Source: Bacillota bacterium
GTDB lineage: Bacteria > Bacillota > Clostridia > Peptostreptococcales > Anaerovoracaceae
Reading direction: 5' to 3'
NCBI GenBank assembly: GCA_017438285.1
Contig: JAFRVY010000033.1
Location: 1 to 51,764 of the forward strand
DNA length: 51,764 nucleotides
Positions 44,827 to 51,764 of this stretch are shown piece after piece. Each line of letters begins with the position of its first letter. The first letter of the stretch is position 1. A program made the position numbers and the translations under genes. The notes beneath the pieces are model-generated. The model was given only the letters and a program-made list of their open reading frames with translations. It was not told where the DNA came from and did not search any database.

Positions 44827-45951
44827 ATGCAAGCATTAAAACTCGTTCCAACCATTCACTATTTTGATACTTTCAAGGATTTTAACGACGAGTTCAAGCT
44901 CGGAAAGGGCGACATCCTCGTAACGAACGAATGGATGTATAAGCCATACGTTGAAGGTCTCGGCATCGACATGCCTGTTATTTACCAGGAAAAGTACGGC
45001 ATGGGCGAACCGACAGACGAAATGATGGACGCCATGAAGGCCGAGATGGATAAGTATGAATATGACAGAATCATCGCATTTGGCGGCGGCACGATCGTTG
45101 ACTGCTGCAAGGTTCTGGCATGCGAGATCCCTGACAAGGTCGCTGATCTGTACACAGACAAGTATCCTTGCAAGAAGATCAAAAAGCTCATCGCTGTTCC
45201 TACAACATGCGGAACAGGTTCAGAAGTAACGAATGTTGCAGTAGCATCCATCCCTTCACTTAACCTGAAGAAGGGCATCGCTACTCCTGATACTTTTGCC
45301 GACGAAGCAGTTCTTATTCCAGAATCACTCCAGGGACTGCCTGACAAGGTATTTGCAACATCATCTGTTGACGCTCTGATCCACGCTGTAGAATCATTCC
45401 TGTCACCAAAGGCATCACCGTTCACGGAGATCCTTTCAAAGGAAGCGATCGCTCTCATCATGGGCGGTTACAAGAAGATCGTTGAAAGAGGCGGCAACAC
45501 GAAGGAAAACAGAGCAGATCTGCTCAAAGACTTCTGCTTGGCAGCGACTTATGCCGGAATCGCTTTCGGAAACGCAGGATGTGCAGCTGTACACGCTCTG
45601 TCATATGCACACGGCGGTGCATTCCACATTCCTCACGGCGAAGCGAACTTCATCTGCTTCACTGAAGTATTCAAGATGTACATGAGAAAGCAGCCTGTAG
45701 GCAAGATCCAGGAAGCCAACAAGATCTTCTGCGACGTTCTCGGATGCAGTGAAGATGTGGTTTATGAAGAACTGGATGCATTCCTCGGCAAGATCCTCGA
45801 GAAGAAGCCTCTGAGAGAGTACGGCATGACAGAAGACCAGGTGGCTCCGTTTGCGAAGTCAACTATCGATAACCAGCAGAGACTGCTGGGCAACAACTAT
45901 GTTGAACTGTCAGAAGCGGAAATCGCTGAGATCTTCCAGAATCTCTATTAA
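44827..45951 (+). CDS. abfH: 4-Hydroxybutyrate dehydrogenase
   Basis: Iron-containing alcohol dehydrogenase that interconverts succinate semialdehyde and 4-hydroxybutyrate with NAD(H). The 374-residue protein has the nucleotide loop GGGTIVDCCKVL, TTCGTGSEVTNVAV, and the metal-binding HALSYAHGGAFHIPHGEAN with several histidines. AAGGAGG precedes the ATG. It is last in the cluster, before a strong terminator. The family alone would allow other substrates; the abfD/abfT neighbours decide the call. Confidence 0.94.
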   Translation: MQALKLVPTIHYFDTFKDFNDEFKLGKGDILVTNEWMYKPYVEGLGIDMPVIYQEKYGMGEPTDEMMDAMKAEMDKYEYDRIIAFGGGTIVDCCKVLACEIPDKVADLYTDKYPCKKIKKLIAVPTTCGTGSEVTNVAVASIPSLNLKKGIATPDTFADEAVLIPESLQGLPDKVFATSSVDALIHAVESFLSPKASPFTEILSKEAIALIMGGYKKIVERGGNTKENRADLLKDFCLAATYAGIAFGNAGCAAVHALSYAHGGAFHIPHGEANFICFTEVFKMYMRKQPVGKIQEANKIFCDVLGCSEDVVYEELDAFLGKILEKKPLREYGMTEDQVAPFAKSTIDNQQRLLGNNYVELSEAEIAEIFQNLY

Positions 45952-45981
45952 TGGCATAGGTAATACAGTTAGAATGTATCA

Positions 45982-46011
45982 AAAAAACGGGCGGTTATCC
46001 GCCCGTTTTTT
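45982..46011. terminator. Terminator of the 4-hydroxybutyrate cluster
   Basis: AAAAAACGGGCGG and CCGCCCGTTTTTT form a perfect 13-bp stem around TTAT. Confidence 0.93.
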
Positions 46012-46034
46012 AATAGATTTTTAGGTTATCGCTT

Positions 46035-46063
46035 TTGCATATGAACACGAGATATGATAATAT
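46035..46063 (+). promoter_or_regulatory. Promoter of the DUF975 gene
   Basis: TTGCAT (46035-46040), 17 bp, TAATAT (46058-46063) with TGA ahead (extended -10), 38 bp before the ATG. Confidence 0.55.
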
Positions 46064-46100
46064 GATTCCATCAATTATAGAGGGTGTGTGAGGTAATCAA

Positions 46101-47135
46101 ATGCAGAATTCATTGATAGAAGAAAACATTATCATAACCGAATCGAGTAAAAACCTGAGAGCGCTGGGAAGAAACGCTCTGGCGGGAAAGTGGAAGGACG
46201 CGATCATCACGGCTGTCGTTTTCATGCTGTGTGTTTCGCTGCCGACTTACGTATTTGACAGTCTTTTTGGCTCGAATATAAGCAATTTCCTTGTGTCTGA
46301 CGGGTTTACCTACGGACTGGATCCTGAGACATATGCGCAGCTTTACAATTCCATGCCGCAGTCGTCTCTTTTGAGCACGGTATATATGTTACTGGTCATG
46401 GGACCTCTGTGCCTTGGCGTTTCCATGTATTTTCTTGCGCTGTTCAGAAGACACAGGGTCGAAACAGTCGACGTGTTCCTCGGATTTGAACACTTCAAGA
46501 AGTCACTGGGACTGTTCCTGTTTATGTATCTGTTCGTTTTCCTGTGGACACTGCTGTTCATCATTCCGGGAATTATCGCATCCATCAGATACAGTCAGGC
46601 ATTTTTCATTCTGGCCGACGATCCGAACAAAGGCGTTAGACAGTGTATGAACGAGAGCAAGGCCATGATGAAAGGCAACAAGGCCAAGTATTTCTGGCTC
46701 TCCCTGTCATTCATCGGCTGGAGCCTTCTGGCATCGCTTCCATCCGGAATCTTTGCCAGCATCGGCAATATCGTATCGTCCAATGCATTCATCGTTGGAC
46801 TGTTCTCTCTCGTAGGTTCACTGTTCGTTGCGCCTGTACTTGTATACATTCTTTCTACAGAGGCAGGATTTTATGAGATCCTGGCCGGACATCTGATCAA
46901 GGAAACCAAGCCGGTTCCTATAGGAGATGAGGTCGTCGCACTGGCAGAACCGGAAGAGACATCAGAAGAAACGGCAGAGGAGAAACCGGAAGAAGCGGCA
47001 GAAGAAACGGCGGAGGATGCCGAAATAAACCCTGTTGACAAAGCGATCGAAGAAGTGATCGAAGAAAATGCAAAAGCAGCAGAAGAAGCGGCCGCAGAGA
47101 CGGCCCGGAAAGGCGAAGACGATGGAGAACTATAA
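46101..47135 (+). CDS. DUF975 family membrane protein
   Basis: The 344-residue protein has about five or six hydrophobic segments (residues 30-255). It shows the DUF975 features NLRALGRNALAGKWKDAI, then IIPGIIASIRYSQAFFILADD and CMNESKAMMKGNKAKYFWL. A 70-residue Glu/Ala-rich, highly acidic tail with repeated EETAEE-type units follows and is probably cytoplasmic and disordered. The family function is unknown. It overlaps the next gene by 14 bp. Confidence 0.88.
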   Translation: MQNSLIEENIIITESSKNLRALGRNALAGKWKDAIITAVVFMLCVSLPTYVFDSLFGSNISNFLVSDGFTYGLDPETYAQLYNSMPQSSLLSTVYMLLVMGPLCLGVSMYFLALFRRHRVETVDVFLGFEHFKKSLGLFLFMYLFVFLWTLLFIIPGIIASIRYSQAFFILADDPNKGVRQCMNESKAMMKGNKAKYFWLSLSFIGWSLLASLPSGIFASIGNIVSSNAFIVGLFSLVGSLFVAPVLVYILSTEAGFYEILAGHLIKETKPVPIGDEVVALAEPEETSEETAEEKPEEAAEETAEDAEINPVDKAIEEVIEENAKAAEEAAAETARKGEDDGEL

Positions 47136-47406
47136 ATTTATCAATCACAAGGCATGCGAATTTTTCCCTTGTCATGACGTTAAGGATCCGGACAAGTTTA
47201 ACTGTCTGTTCTGTTACTGCCCGCTCTACACTCTTGGAGACAAGTGCGGCGGCAACTTCAAATACACTGAGAACAATATTAAAGACTGCTCAGACTGCAT
47301 GGTTCCTCACGGCATCGGTGCCTACGATTACATCATAGGCAAGTCCAAAGAGCTTTTGGACCTGGCGGCTGCAAACCGCAGCGGCGAGCAGAAGGAAGAA
47401 GACTAA
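47122..47406 (+). CDS. Cysteine-rich small-domain protein
   Basis: A 94-residue protein of the Pfam cysteine-rich small-domain family: CEFFPCHDV, FNCLFCYCPLYTLGDKCGG and CSDCMVPHG give nine cysteines, likely binding zinc or Fe-S. The ATG at 47122 gives the conserved N-terminus MENYKFINHKACEF; an upstream start would only add a piece of the preceding gene's frame. Some relatives occur next to or fused to cobalamin enzymes, but no such gene is here. It overlaps the DUF975 gene by 14 bp and is followed at once by the M16 peptidase. Confidence 0.9.
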   Translation: MENYKFINHKACEFFPCHDVKDPDKFNCLFCYCPLYTLGDKCGGNFKYTENNIKDCSDCMVPHGIGAYDYIIGKSKELLDLAAANRSGEQKEED

Positions 47407-48663
47407 ATGATCAACGTAAAACGACTGAACTGCGGTTCTATTTTAATAACGGAAAAGACTGACTATGTACAGTCTGCAGCAATTGGCATCTGGGTAAAAT
47501 CAGGTGCCATTCATGAAACTGAGGATATTTCTGGCATCTCTCACTTCATCGAGCACATGATGTTCAAGGGGACGGAAACGAGATCTGCCAAAGATCTGGC
47601 AAATGATGTGGACAAGATCGGCGGCATCTCCAATGCCTTCACCGGTAAAGAAGCGACCTGCTACTACATCAAGACCCTTTCTTCGAATATCTGCAAGGGC
47701 GCGGAGATCCTTCTCGATATGGTCACCGCATCCGTCTTTGATACGACCGAGATGGATAAGGAGAGAAAGGTCATCCTGGAGGAGATCAAGATGGTCAAAG
47801 ACGCGCCGGATGAGGACGTCTACGATACCATCTCGGAGCTTGTCAATAACGGCAGTCCTCTGAGGATGAACATCCTTGGTACGGAAGAAAGTCTGCAGGG
47901 GATCGACCGGGAGAAACTGGTCGGCTACTATAGAAACCGATATTCCAGGGAGAATATCGTCATAGCCGTCTGCGGAAACTTCGATGAAAAAGAAATCGAA
48001 GAGGTATTCGAGGGCAGGCTGGATATGCTCAATGAAAGGACAGAGAGTGTTCCGCCTGTGATCACGCCTTACGAAAGAAAGTTCAAGGTCAAGGTCAAAG
48101 AGATCGAACAGACACACATCTGCATGGCTGTGCCGAGCATTGCCATGACGGACGATAGATACTATGCGTTCATTCTGATGAACAGCGTCTTTGGCGGAAG
48201 CATGAGCTCGAGGCTCTTCCAGAAAATCAGGGAAGAAAAGGGCCTCGCTTATTCTGTTTATTCTCTGAATGCGTTCAACAGCTTCGCCGGCTTCTTCAAC
48301 ATCTATGCCGGCGTAGCCCACGATAAGGCTGAGGAAGCAATCTGCGCCATCAGGAATGAACTCAAGACTTTCGCAGACAATGGCGCCACCGAAGAGGAAC
48401 TTGCCATGGCCAAGGAACAGGTCAAGAGCACCTATATCTTCGGACAGGAGAGCATCAACAGCAGGATGATCAACATCGGCAAGAACAAACTGCTCATCGA
48501 CAAGGTGTTTTACCCTGAGGAAATATTGGAAGGTTTCGATAGAGTGACGAGAGAGGATGTCATCGAGGCAGCATCCATCATTGGAAATATGAACAACTAC
48601 AGTGCAGCTGCAGTTACGGGACGCGACATCGATCTGGAGGGTCTTTTGACAGATGAAAATTAA
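47407..48663 (+). CDS. M16 family zinc peptidase (YmxG/MPP-like)
   Basis: The 418-residue insulinase-family peptidase has the inverted zinc motif HxxEH at H46-E49-H50 (SHFIEHMMFKGT), a downstream glutamate in LEEIKMVKD and the second-domain GGSMSSRLFQKIREEKGLAY signature. It resembles the processing peptidase-like YmxG of B. subtilis, which also precedes dut-type genes. It begins directly after the preceding stop codon and overlaps dut by 11 bp. Confidence 0.94.
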   Translation: MINVKRLNCGSILITEKTDYVQSAAIGIWVKSGAIHETEDISGISHFIEHMMFKGTETRSAKDLANDVDKIGGISNAFTGKEATCYYIKTLSSNICKGAEILLDMVTASVFDTTEMDKERKVILEEIKMVKDAPDEDVYDTISELVNNGSPLRMNILGTEESLQGIDREKLVGYYRNRYSRENIVIAVCGNFDEKEIEEVFEGRLDMLNERTESVPPVITPYERKFKVKVKEIEQTHICMAVPSIAMTDDRYYAFILMNSVFGGSMSSRLFQKIREEKGLAYSVYSLNAFNSFAGFFNIYAGVAHDKAEEAICAIRNELKTFADNGATEEELAMAKEQVKSTYIFGQESINSRMINIGKNKLLIDKVFYPEEILEGFDRVTREDVIEAASIIGNMNNYSAAAVTGRDIDLEGLLTDEN

Positions 48664-49081
48664 GATCAAAAGCCTGTCCGGCAGGATGCCGGCATACGAA
48701 ACAGAAGGCTCAGCCGGCATGGATATCAGAGCTTACCTTGATGAACCGGTCACGATTGGAGCCGGCGAACGGGAACTGATCCATACCGGGCTGTTCATGG
48801 AGATCGAGCCCGGCTTTGAAGTGCAGATCAGAGCGAGAAGCGGCCTGGCGCTGAAGCAGGGCATCTGTCTTGCCAACGGCATCGGAACCATCGATAGCGA
48901 CTACAGAGGCGAGGTATGCGTGATCTTGGCGAACTTCGGCAGGGAAGCCTTCGTTGTAAAAGACGGAGACCGCATCGCGCAGATGGTGGTCATGAAATAC
49001 GAAACAGCCGAAATCGAAGCCAGCGACGAACTGGCGGAAACGGACCGCGGAAGCGGCGGATTCGGACATACGGGAGTATAA
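48653..49081 (+). CDS. dut: dUTP diphosphatase
   Basis: Hydrolyses dUTP to dUMP and pyrophosphate, keeping uracil out of DNA and feeding dTMP synthesis. The 142-residue trimeric-type protein has the five family motifs, including SAGMDIRA, RSGLALK, GTIDSDYRGE, GDRIAQMV and RGSGGFGHTG. It overlaps the M16 gene and is followed 6 bp later by the dNTPase; both control dNTP quality. Confidence 0.97.
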   Translation: MKIKIKSLSGRMPAYETEGSAGMDIRAYLDEPVTIGAGERELIHTGLFMEIEPGFEVQIRARSGLALKQGICLANGIGTIDSDYRGEVCVILANFGREAFVVKDGDRIAQMVVMKYETAEIEASDELAETDRGSGGFGHTGV

Positions 49082-49087
49082 CGGGAA

Positions 49088-50101
49088 ATGATAACGAGAG
49101 AAATCGTTGAACAAAGAGAAAGAGAGATTCTGAGCGAGTATGCGACGAAATCCTGCGACAGCAAAGGCAGATTGAAACCGGAAGAAAGGTGTCAGTTCAG
49201 AACGGATTTCCAAAGGGATAGAGACAGGATCGTTCATTCAAAGGCTTTTCGAAGACTCATGCATAAGACGCAGGTCTTCATTGCGCCTGAGGGCGACCAC
49301 TTCAGAACGCGCCTTACACACACCATCGAAGTATCACAGATCGCGAGGACCATCGCGAGAGGAGCGGCGCTCAATGAGGATCTGACTGAGGCGATCGCAT
49401 TGGGACACGATCTGGGACATACGCCTTTTGGTCACAACGGTGAAATGATTCTGGACAAAATCTATGACGGCGGGTTTAAGCACAACGAACAAAGTCTGCG
49501 TGTCGTTGATGTTCTGGAGTCATCCGGCACCAAAAAGCGCGGCATGAATCTGACCATGGAAGTGCGGGACGGTATTCTGAATCACACCGGCGGGAAGGAG
49601 CCGTGGACACCGGAGGGACAGGTGGTCAGGACCAGCGACAGGATCGCGTACATCAACCATGATATAGATGACGCCATCAGAAGCGGGATCATCAAAGCAT
49701 CCGATCTGCCGAAGGCCAGCATCGAGATCCTGGGTGATTCACACAAGAAGAGAATCGATACTCTGGTCAAGGATATGATCGAATGCAGTTTCGGCAAACC
49801 GCATGCCAGGCTGTCCGAGGAGAAGTGGAACGCCATGGAGGAACTCAGAGACTTCATGTTCGATGCGGTCTACCAGAACAGTTTCGTGCAGGCGGCTGAG
49901 GATACGAAGAAGGTCGAGGTCATCATCACGTCTCTGTATGAGTACTACGTTGCGCATCCGGAAGAACTCTTTTCTGAGCTGCAGGCCATGCAGAATGAGT
50001 GCAGCGTCGAGGAACTTGCCAAGGACCACGTGGCCAGTATGACGGACCGATACGCCATCAATAAGTACAACGAACTCTTCGTTCCGGCAGGATGGAAATA
50101 A
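49088..50101 (+). CDS. dgt: dGTPase-like deoxynucleoside triphosphate triphosphohydrolase
   Basis: HD-domain enzyme that splits dNTPs into nucleoside and triphosphate. The 337-residue protein is the short Firmicute form. Metal and substrate motifs: RLTHTIEVSQIA, the HD pair in ALGHDLGHTPFGHNGE, and YINHDIDDAI. The N-terminal CQFRTDFQRDRDRI is conserved in the family. In Clostridia dnaG and the sigma-70 gene usually follow; here an IS30 element begins right behind the stop codon. Confidence 0.93.
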   Translation: MITREIVEQREREILSEYATKSCDSKGRLKPEERCQFRTDFQRDRDRIVHSKAFRRLMHKTQVFIAPEGDHFRTRLTHTIEVSQIARTIARGAALNEDLTEAIALGHDLGHTPFGHNGEMILDKIYDGGFKHNEQSLRVVDVLESSGTKKRGMNLTMEVRDGILNHTGGKEPWTPEGQVVRTSDRIAYINHDIDDAIRSGIIKASDLPKASIEILGDSHKKRIDTLVKDMIECSFGKPHARLSEEKWNAMEELRDFMFDAVYQNSFVQAAEDTKKVEVIITSLYEYYVAHPEELFSELQAMQNECSVEELAKDHVASMTDRYAINKYNELFVPAGWK

Positions 50102-50128
50102 TCTGCAAAAAACTTTAATTGAATTTTG

Positions 50129-50160
50129 AACTTCTGATCAGATACAGGTGATCAGAAGTT
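50129..50160. other. Perfect 12-bp inverted repeat between dgt and the transposase
   Basis: AACTTCTGATCA (50129-50140), 8 bases, TGATCAGAAGTT (50149-50160). No T tract follows. It may be the old dgt terminator, a target hot spot, or a transcription block belonging to the element. Confidence 0.6.
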
Positions 50161-50170
50161 ATTCCTGCAA
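50154..50170 (+). repeat. Left copy of the IS end motif
   Basis: AGAAGTTATTCCTGCAA matches the right-end repeats CGAAGTTAGTTTTGCAA at about 13 of 17 positions, in the same orientation. Confidence 0.45.
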
Positions 50171-50192
50171 AATATGAGATAATGGCAGGGTA

Positions 50193-50212
50193 TCCTCCTG
50201 CGGAGAGGAGGA
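50193..50212 (+). promoter_or_regulatory. Hairpin that hides the transposase ribosome-binding site
   Basis: TCCTCCT (50193-50199) pairs with AGGAGGA (50206-50212) around GCGGAG. The right arm is the Shine-Dalgarno sequence 4 bp before the ATG. Transcripts entering from outside would fold and be poorly translated, a known self-control strategy of insertion sequences. Confidence 0.65.
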
Positions 50213-50215
50213 ACC

Positions 50216-51526
50216 ATGCCTGAAAAAAGAAAGAAAGGAAAACATCTCACCTGGGAAGAACGACATGAGATCCAGAGAGGGCTGCGGGAACATCGGACAT
50301 TTGCAGAGATCGCAATGATCATTGACTGCTCACCAGATACTGTATCAAAGGAGATCCGCAGGCATCGTTACCACAAGCCCGTGAAGGTCAGTCAGAGATT
50401 CTACCAGAATCGCTGCAAGTATCGGGACAGTTGCCGAAAGCGGAACATCTGCGGAAAGAAAGGCTACCGCAAGTGCAAGATCCCATGCAGGCAGTGTAAT
50501 GCATGTAATAAGAGGTGTCCGGACTTTGTGGACTATCCCTGTCAGATCGAAAAGAAACCGCCGTATGTCTGCAATGCATGCGGTAAGTCGCGCAGCTGTC
50601 TCTTTGACAAGTACCTGTATAATGCAGACTATGCGGATCGGGAGTACAGGGAAGAACTCCATGAGTCCAGAAAAGGGATCGACCTGACGAAGGACGAATT
50701 GATCGAATTGGATGAACTGGTCAGTCCGCTGATCAAAAGAGGACAGCCGATCAGCCATATCTTCGCGGAACATGCAGAAGAGATCCCATGCAGCGAGAGG
50801 ACTCTGTACAATTACATCGAGAAGCAATATCTCAGCGTCCGCAACCTGGACCTTCGAAGAAAAGTACGGTACAAAAAGCGGAAACGGGAGGAAGAAGCCA
50901 AACCGAGTCCGAGGAAGAAGATCAACCATCACTACAGGGATTTTCTTCGCGAACTGGAGGAGAATCCGGGCATTCGTGTTGTAGAGATGGACACCGTTAT
51001 TGGATCCAAAGGCGGAAAAGTGCTTCAGACGATCTACTGGCGGGGAGAAAAACTGATGCTGGCATTCCTTCTGGACAGCAAAGAACAGAAGGAAACGGCA
51101 GGATCTTTTGACCGATTGGAAGAACGGCTGGGGGAGGAAGACTTCCGGAGACTGTTCCCGGTGGTGCTGACAGATAACGGAGCAGAATTCGCAGACCCGG
51201 ATCTGTTTGAATACAGCCCGGGAGGAAACAGAAGAATGAGACTGTTCTACTGTGATCCAAGGCATTCCGAACAGAAAGGTGAGATCGAAAAGAACCACGA
51301 GTATATCCGCTATGTCCTTCCGTCAGGCACGTCATTCGATGAACTGACACAGGAGAAAGTGGATCTGCTGATGAACCACATCAATAACACAGCAAGGCCG
51401 AGCCTTAAGGGCAGGACGCCCGTTCAGCTGGCCCTGCAGCATTTTGGAAACGATACAGTGGGGAAGCTCGGGATCCGTGTCATCGATGCAGATGACATAT
51501 GTCTCAAGCCGGAACTGCTGAAATAG
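50216..51526 (+). CDS. IS30-family transposase
   Basis: The 436-residue protein has an N-terminal helix-turn-helix (LTWEERHEIQRGLREHRTFA), a cysteine-rich region at about 65-125 with many CxxC pairs (likely zinc binding), and an RNase H-like DDE core. Catalytic residues are D in VVEMDTVIGSKGG, D in VVLTDNGAEFADP and E in KGEIEKNHEYIR. The frame is intact, so the element may be active. The cysteine-rich insert is longer than in the E. coli IS30 transposase. Confidence 0.95.
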   Translation: MPEKRKKGKHLTWEERHEIQRGLREHRTFAEIAMIIDCSPDTVSKEIRRHRYHKPVKVSQRFYQNRCKYRDSCRKRNICGKKGYRKCKIPCRQCNACNKRCPDFVDYPCQIEKKPPYVCNACGKSRSCLFDKYLYNADYADREYREELHESRKGIDLTKDELIELDELVSPLIKRGQPISHIFAEHAEEIPCSERTLYNYIEKQYLSVRNLDLRRKVRYKKRKREEEAKPSPRKKINHHYRDFLRELEENPGIRVVEMDTVIGSKGGKVLQTIYWRGEKLMLAFLLDSKEQKETAGSFDRLEERLGEEDFRRLFPVVLTDNGAEFADPDLFEYSPGGNRRMRLFYCDPRHSEQKGEIEKNHEYIRYVLPSGTSFDELTQEKVDLLMNHINNTARPSLKGRTPVQLALQHFGNDTVGKLGIRVIDADDICLKPELLK

Positions 51527-51542
51527 AGATTCAGGCAGGAGG

Positions 51543-51671
51543 ATACGAAAAGGATATGTGAAGCACATAAGCCCGAAGTTACTCTTGCACTGTCAATTTC
51601 GGACATGCTTTTCGTATGCAAAAAATACCGCTGTATCTGGACCGATTATACGGCAGAAACAGCCGAAATTG
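51543..51671 (+). other. Interleaved inverted repeats downstream of the transposase
   Basis: Two perfect inverted repeats alternate: ATACGAAAAG (51543-51552) with CTTTTCGTAT (51608-51617), and CAATTTCGG (51594-51602) with CCGAAATTG (51663-51671). The order A-B-A'-B' is that of a pseudoknot. The 238 bp after the transposase contain no plausible gene. Confidence 0.5.
51572..51589 (+). repeat. IS end motif, right copy 1
   Basis: CCCGAAGTTACTCTTGCA, the first of three direct repeats downstream of the transposase. Confidence 0.65.
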
Positions 51672-51698
51672 AAAGAAAAAATGAAGAAAAAAGGCAAA

Positions 51699-51718
51699 AC
51701 CGGAAGTTAGTCTTGCAA
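51699..51718 (+). repeat. IS end motif, right copy 2
   Basis: ACCGGAAGTTAGTCTTGCAA; 40 bp from copy 3, measured from the same base, about four helical turns. Confidence 0.7.
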
Positions 51719-51738
51719 AAATTAAAGAATCCAGACAA

Positions 51739-51758
51739 ACCCGAAGTTAGTTTTGCAA
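51739..51758 (+). repeat. IS end motif, right copy 3
   Basis: ACCCGAAGTTAGTTTTGCAA; the outermost copy in the window and the best candidate for the right terminal repeat. Confidence 0.7.
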
Positions 51759-51764
51759 TCAAAC

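Larger units (their letters stand above)
50103..51758 (+). mobile_element. IS30-family insertion sequence (ends approximate)
   Basis: One transposase gene flanked by repeated motifs. The left end may begin at TGCAAAAAACTT (50104), which resembles the reverse complement of the right-end TGCAAAACTAACTT. The right end is near 51758 or just outside the window. Three direct copies of CCGAAGTTAGTnTTGCAA lie on the right. I cannot see the target duplication, so the ends are inferred. Confidence 0.6.

Noticed and set aside
47500..48720. 406-codon reverse-strand frame opposite the M16 peptidase
   Set aside because: The forward frame carries the HxxEH motif and the full family pattern; the reverse translation resembles nothing.
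51572..51758. CRISPR array
   Set aside because: Three imperfect repeats at uneven spacing (about 127 and 40 bp) next to a transposase, with no cas genes, fit transposon end motifs instead.

Overview
The window looks like a chromosomal segment of an anaerobic, amino-acid-fermenting Clostridia-type Firmicute. The gene content and order are Gram-positive: tmk-holB-ricT-trmN6, rpmB-Asp23-recG-rsmD-coaD, rplU-rpmA-obgE, and rpsT then lepA-hemW. Class III (oxygen-sensitive) ribonucleotide reductase is present. A 4-hydroxybutyryl-CoA dehydratase / CoA-transferase / dehydrogenase cluster closely resembles, from memory, the proteins of Clostridium aminobutyricum. My best guess is the Anaerovoracaceae (Clostridiales Family XIII); this is inference, not a database result. 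Base composition is moderate and gene density is very high. No stretch over 300 bp lacks a feature.

Layout. 1-232: 5S rRNA, the end of an rRNA operon. 233-4011: an operon of a membrane-anchored cationic repeat protein, tmk, holB, ricT and trmN6. 4091-6078: a small membrane protein, an AbrB-type regulator and murA. 6117-8126: a reverse-strand lipoprotein of unknown function and a divergent GNAT acetyltransferase. 8373-11285: nrdD-nrdG behind a promoter with two palindromes. 11397-17157: rpmB, a probably leaderless Asp23-family gene, recG, rsmD, coaD, a coiled-coil protein and tmcAL. 17253-19880: ackA, rpmF and a pyruvate kinase that lacks the C-terminal domain. 19943-20950: asd on the reverse strand. 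21121-28945: uppP, ftsK, rimO, pgsA, cinA and SOS-controlled recA. 29138-34693: rplU with an extra C-terminal domain, rpmA, obgE, an HD hydrolase and a radical-SAM pair. 34690-35361: comEA on the reverse strand. 35524-41501: rpsT, deoD, lepA, hemW, glpK and an Nfu-type protein. 41609-45951: the 4-hydroxybutyrate cluster, including an unexplained small cysteine-rich protein. 46101-50101: a DUF975 membrane protein, a Cys-rich small-domain protein, an M16 peptidase, dut and a dNTPase. 50103-end: an IS30-family element whose transposase ribosome-binding site is locked in a hairpin.

How the genes work together. Most of the window is housekeeping: replication and repair (holB, recG, recA, ftsK, dNTP supply through tmk/dut/dNTPase/nrdDG), translation, envelope precursors (murA, uppP, pgsA) and energy (ackA, pyk, glpK). 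The specialised part is the 4-hydroxybutyrate cluster. By family knowledge it turns succinate semialdehyde into 4-hydroxybutyrate, its CoA ester and then crotonyl-CoA, feeding butyrate formation.

The most interesting leads are: the CGGCNPRYDR-type small protein inside the 4-hydroxybutyrate operon; the pyruvate kinase without a regulatory domain; ribosomal protein L21 with a fused HeH/SAP-like domain beside an L27 that lacks the cleavable N-terminus (no prp gene between them); a leaderless Asp23 gene whose -35 box lies inside the preceding terminator; and the interleaved inverted repeats and repeated end motifs of the IS30 element. I did not see a clear new defence system or other multi-gene novel system.
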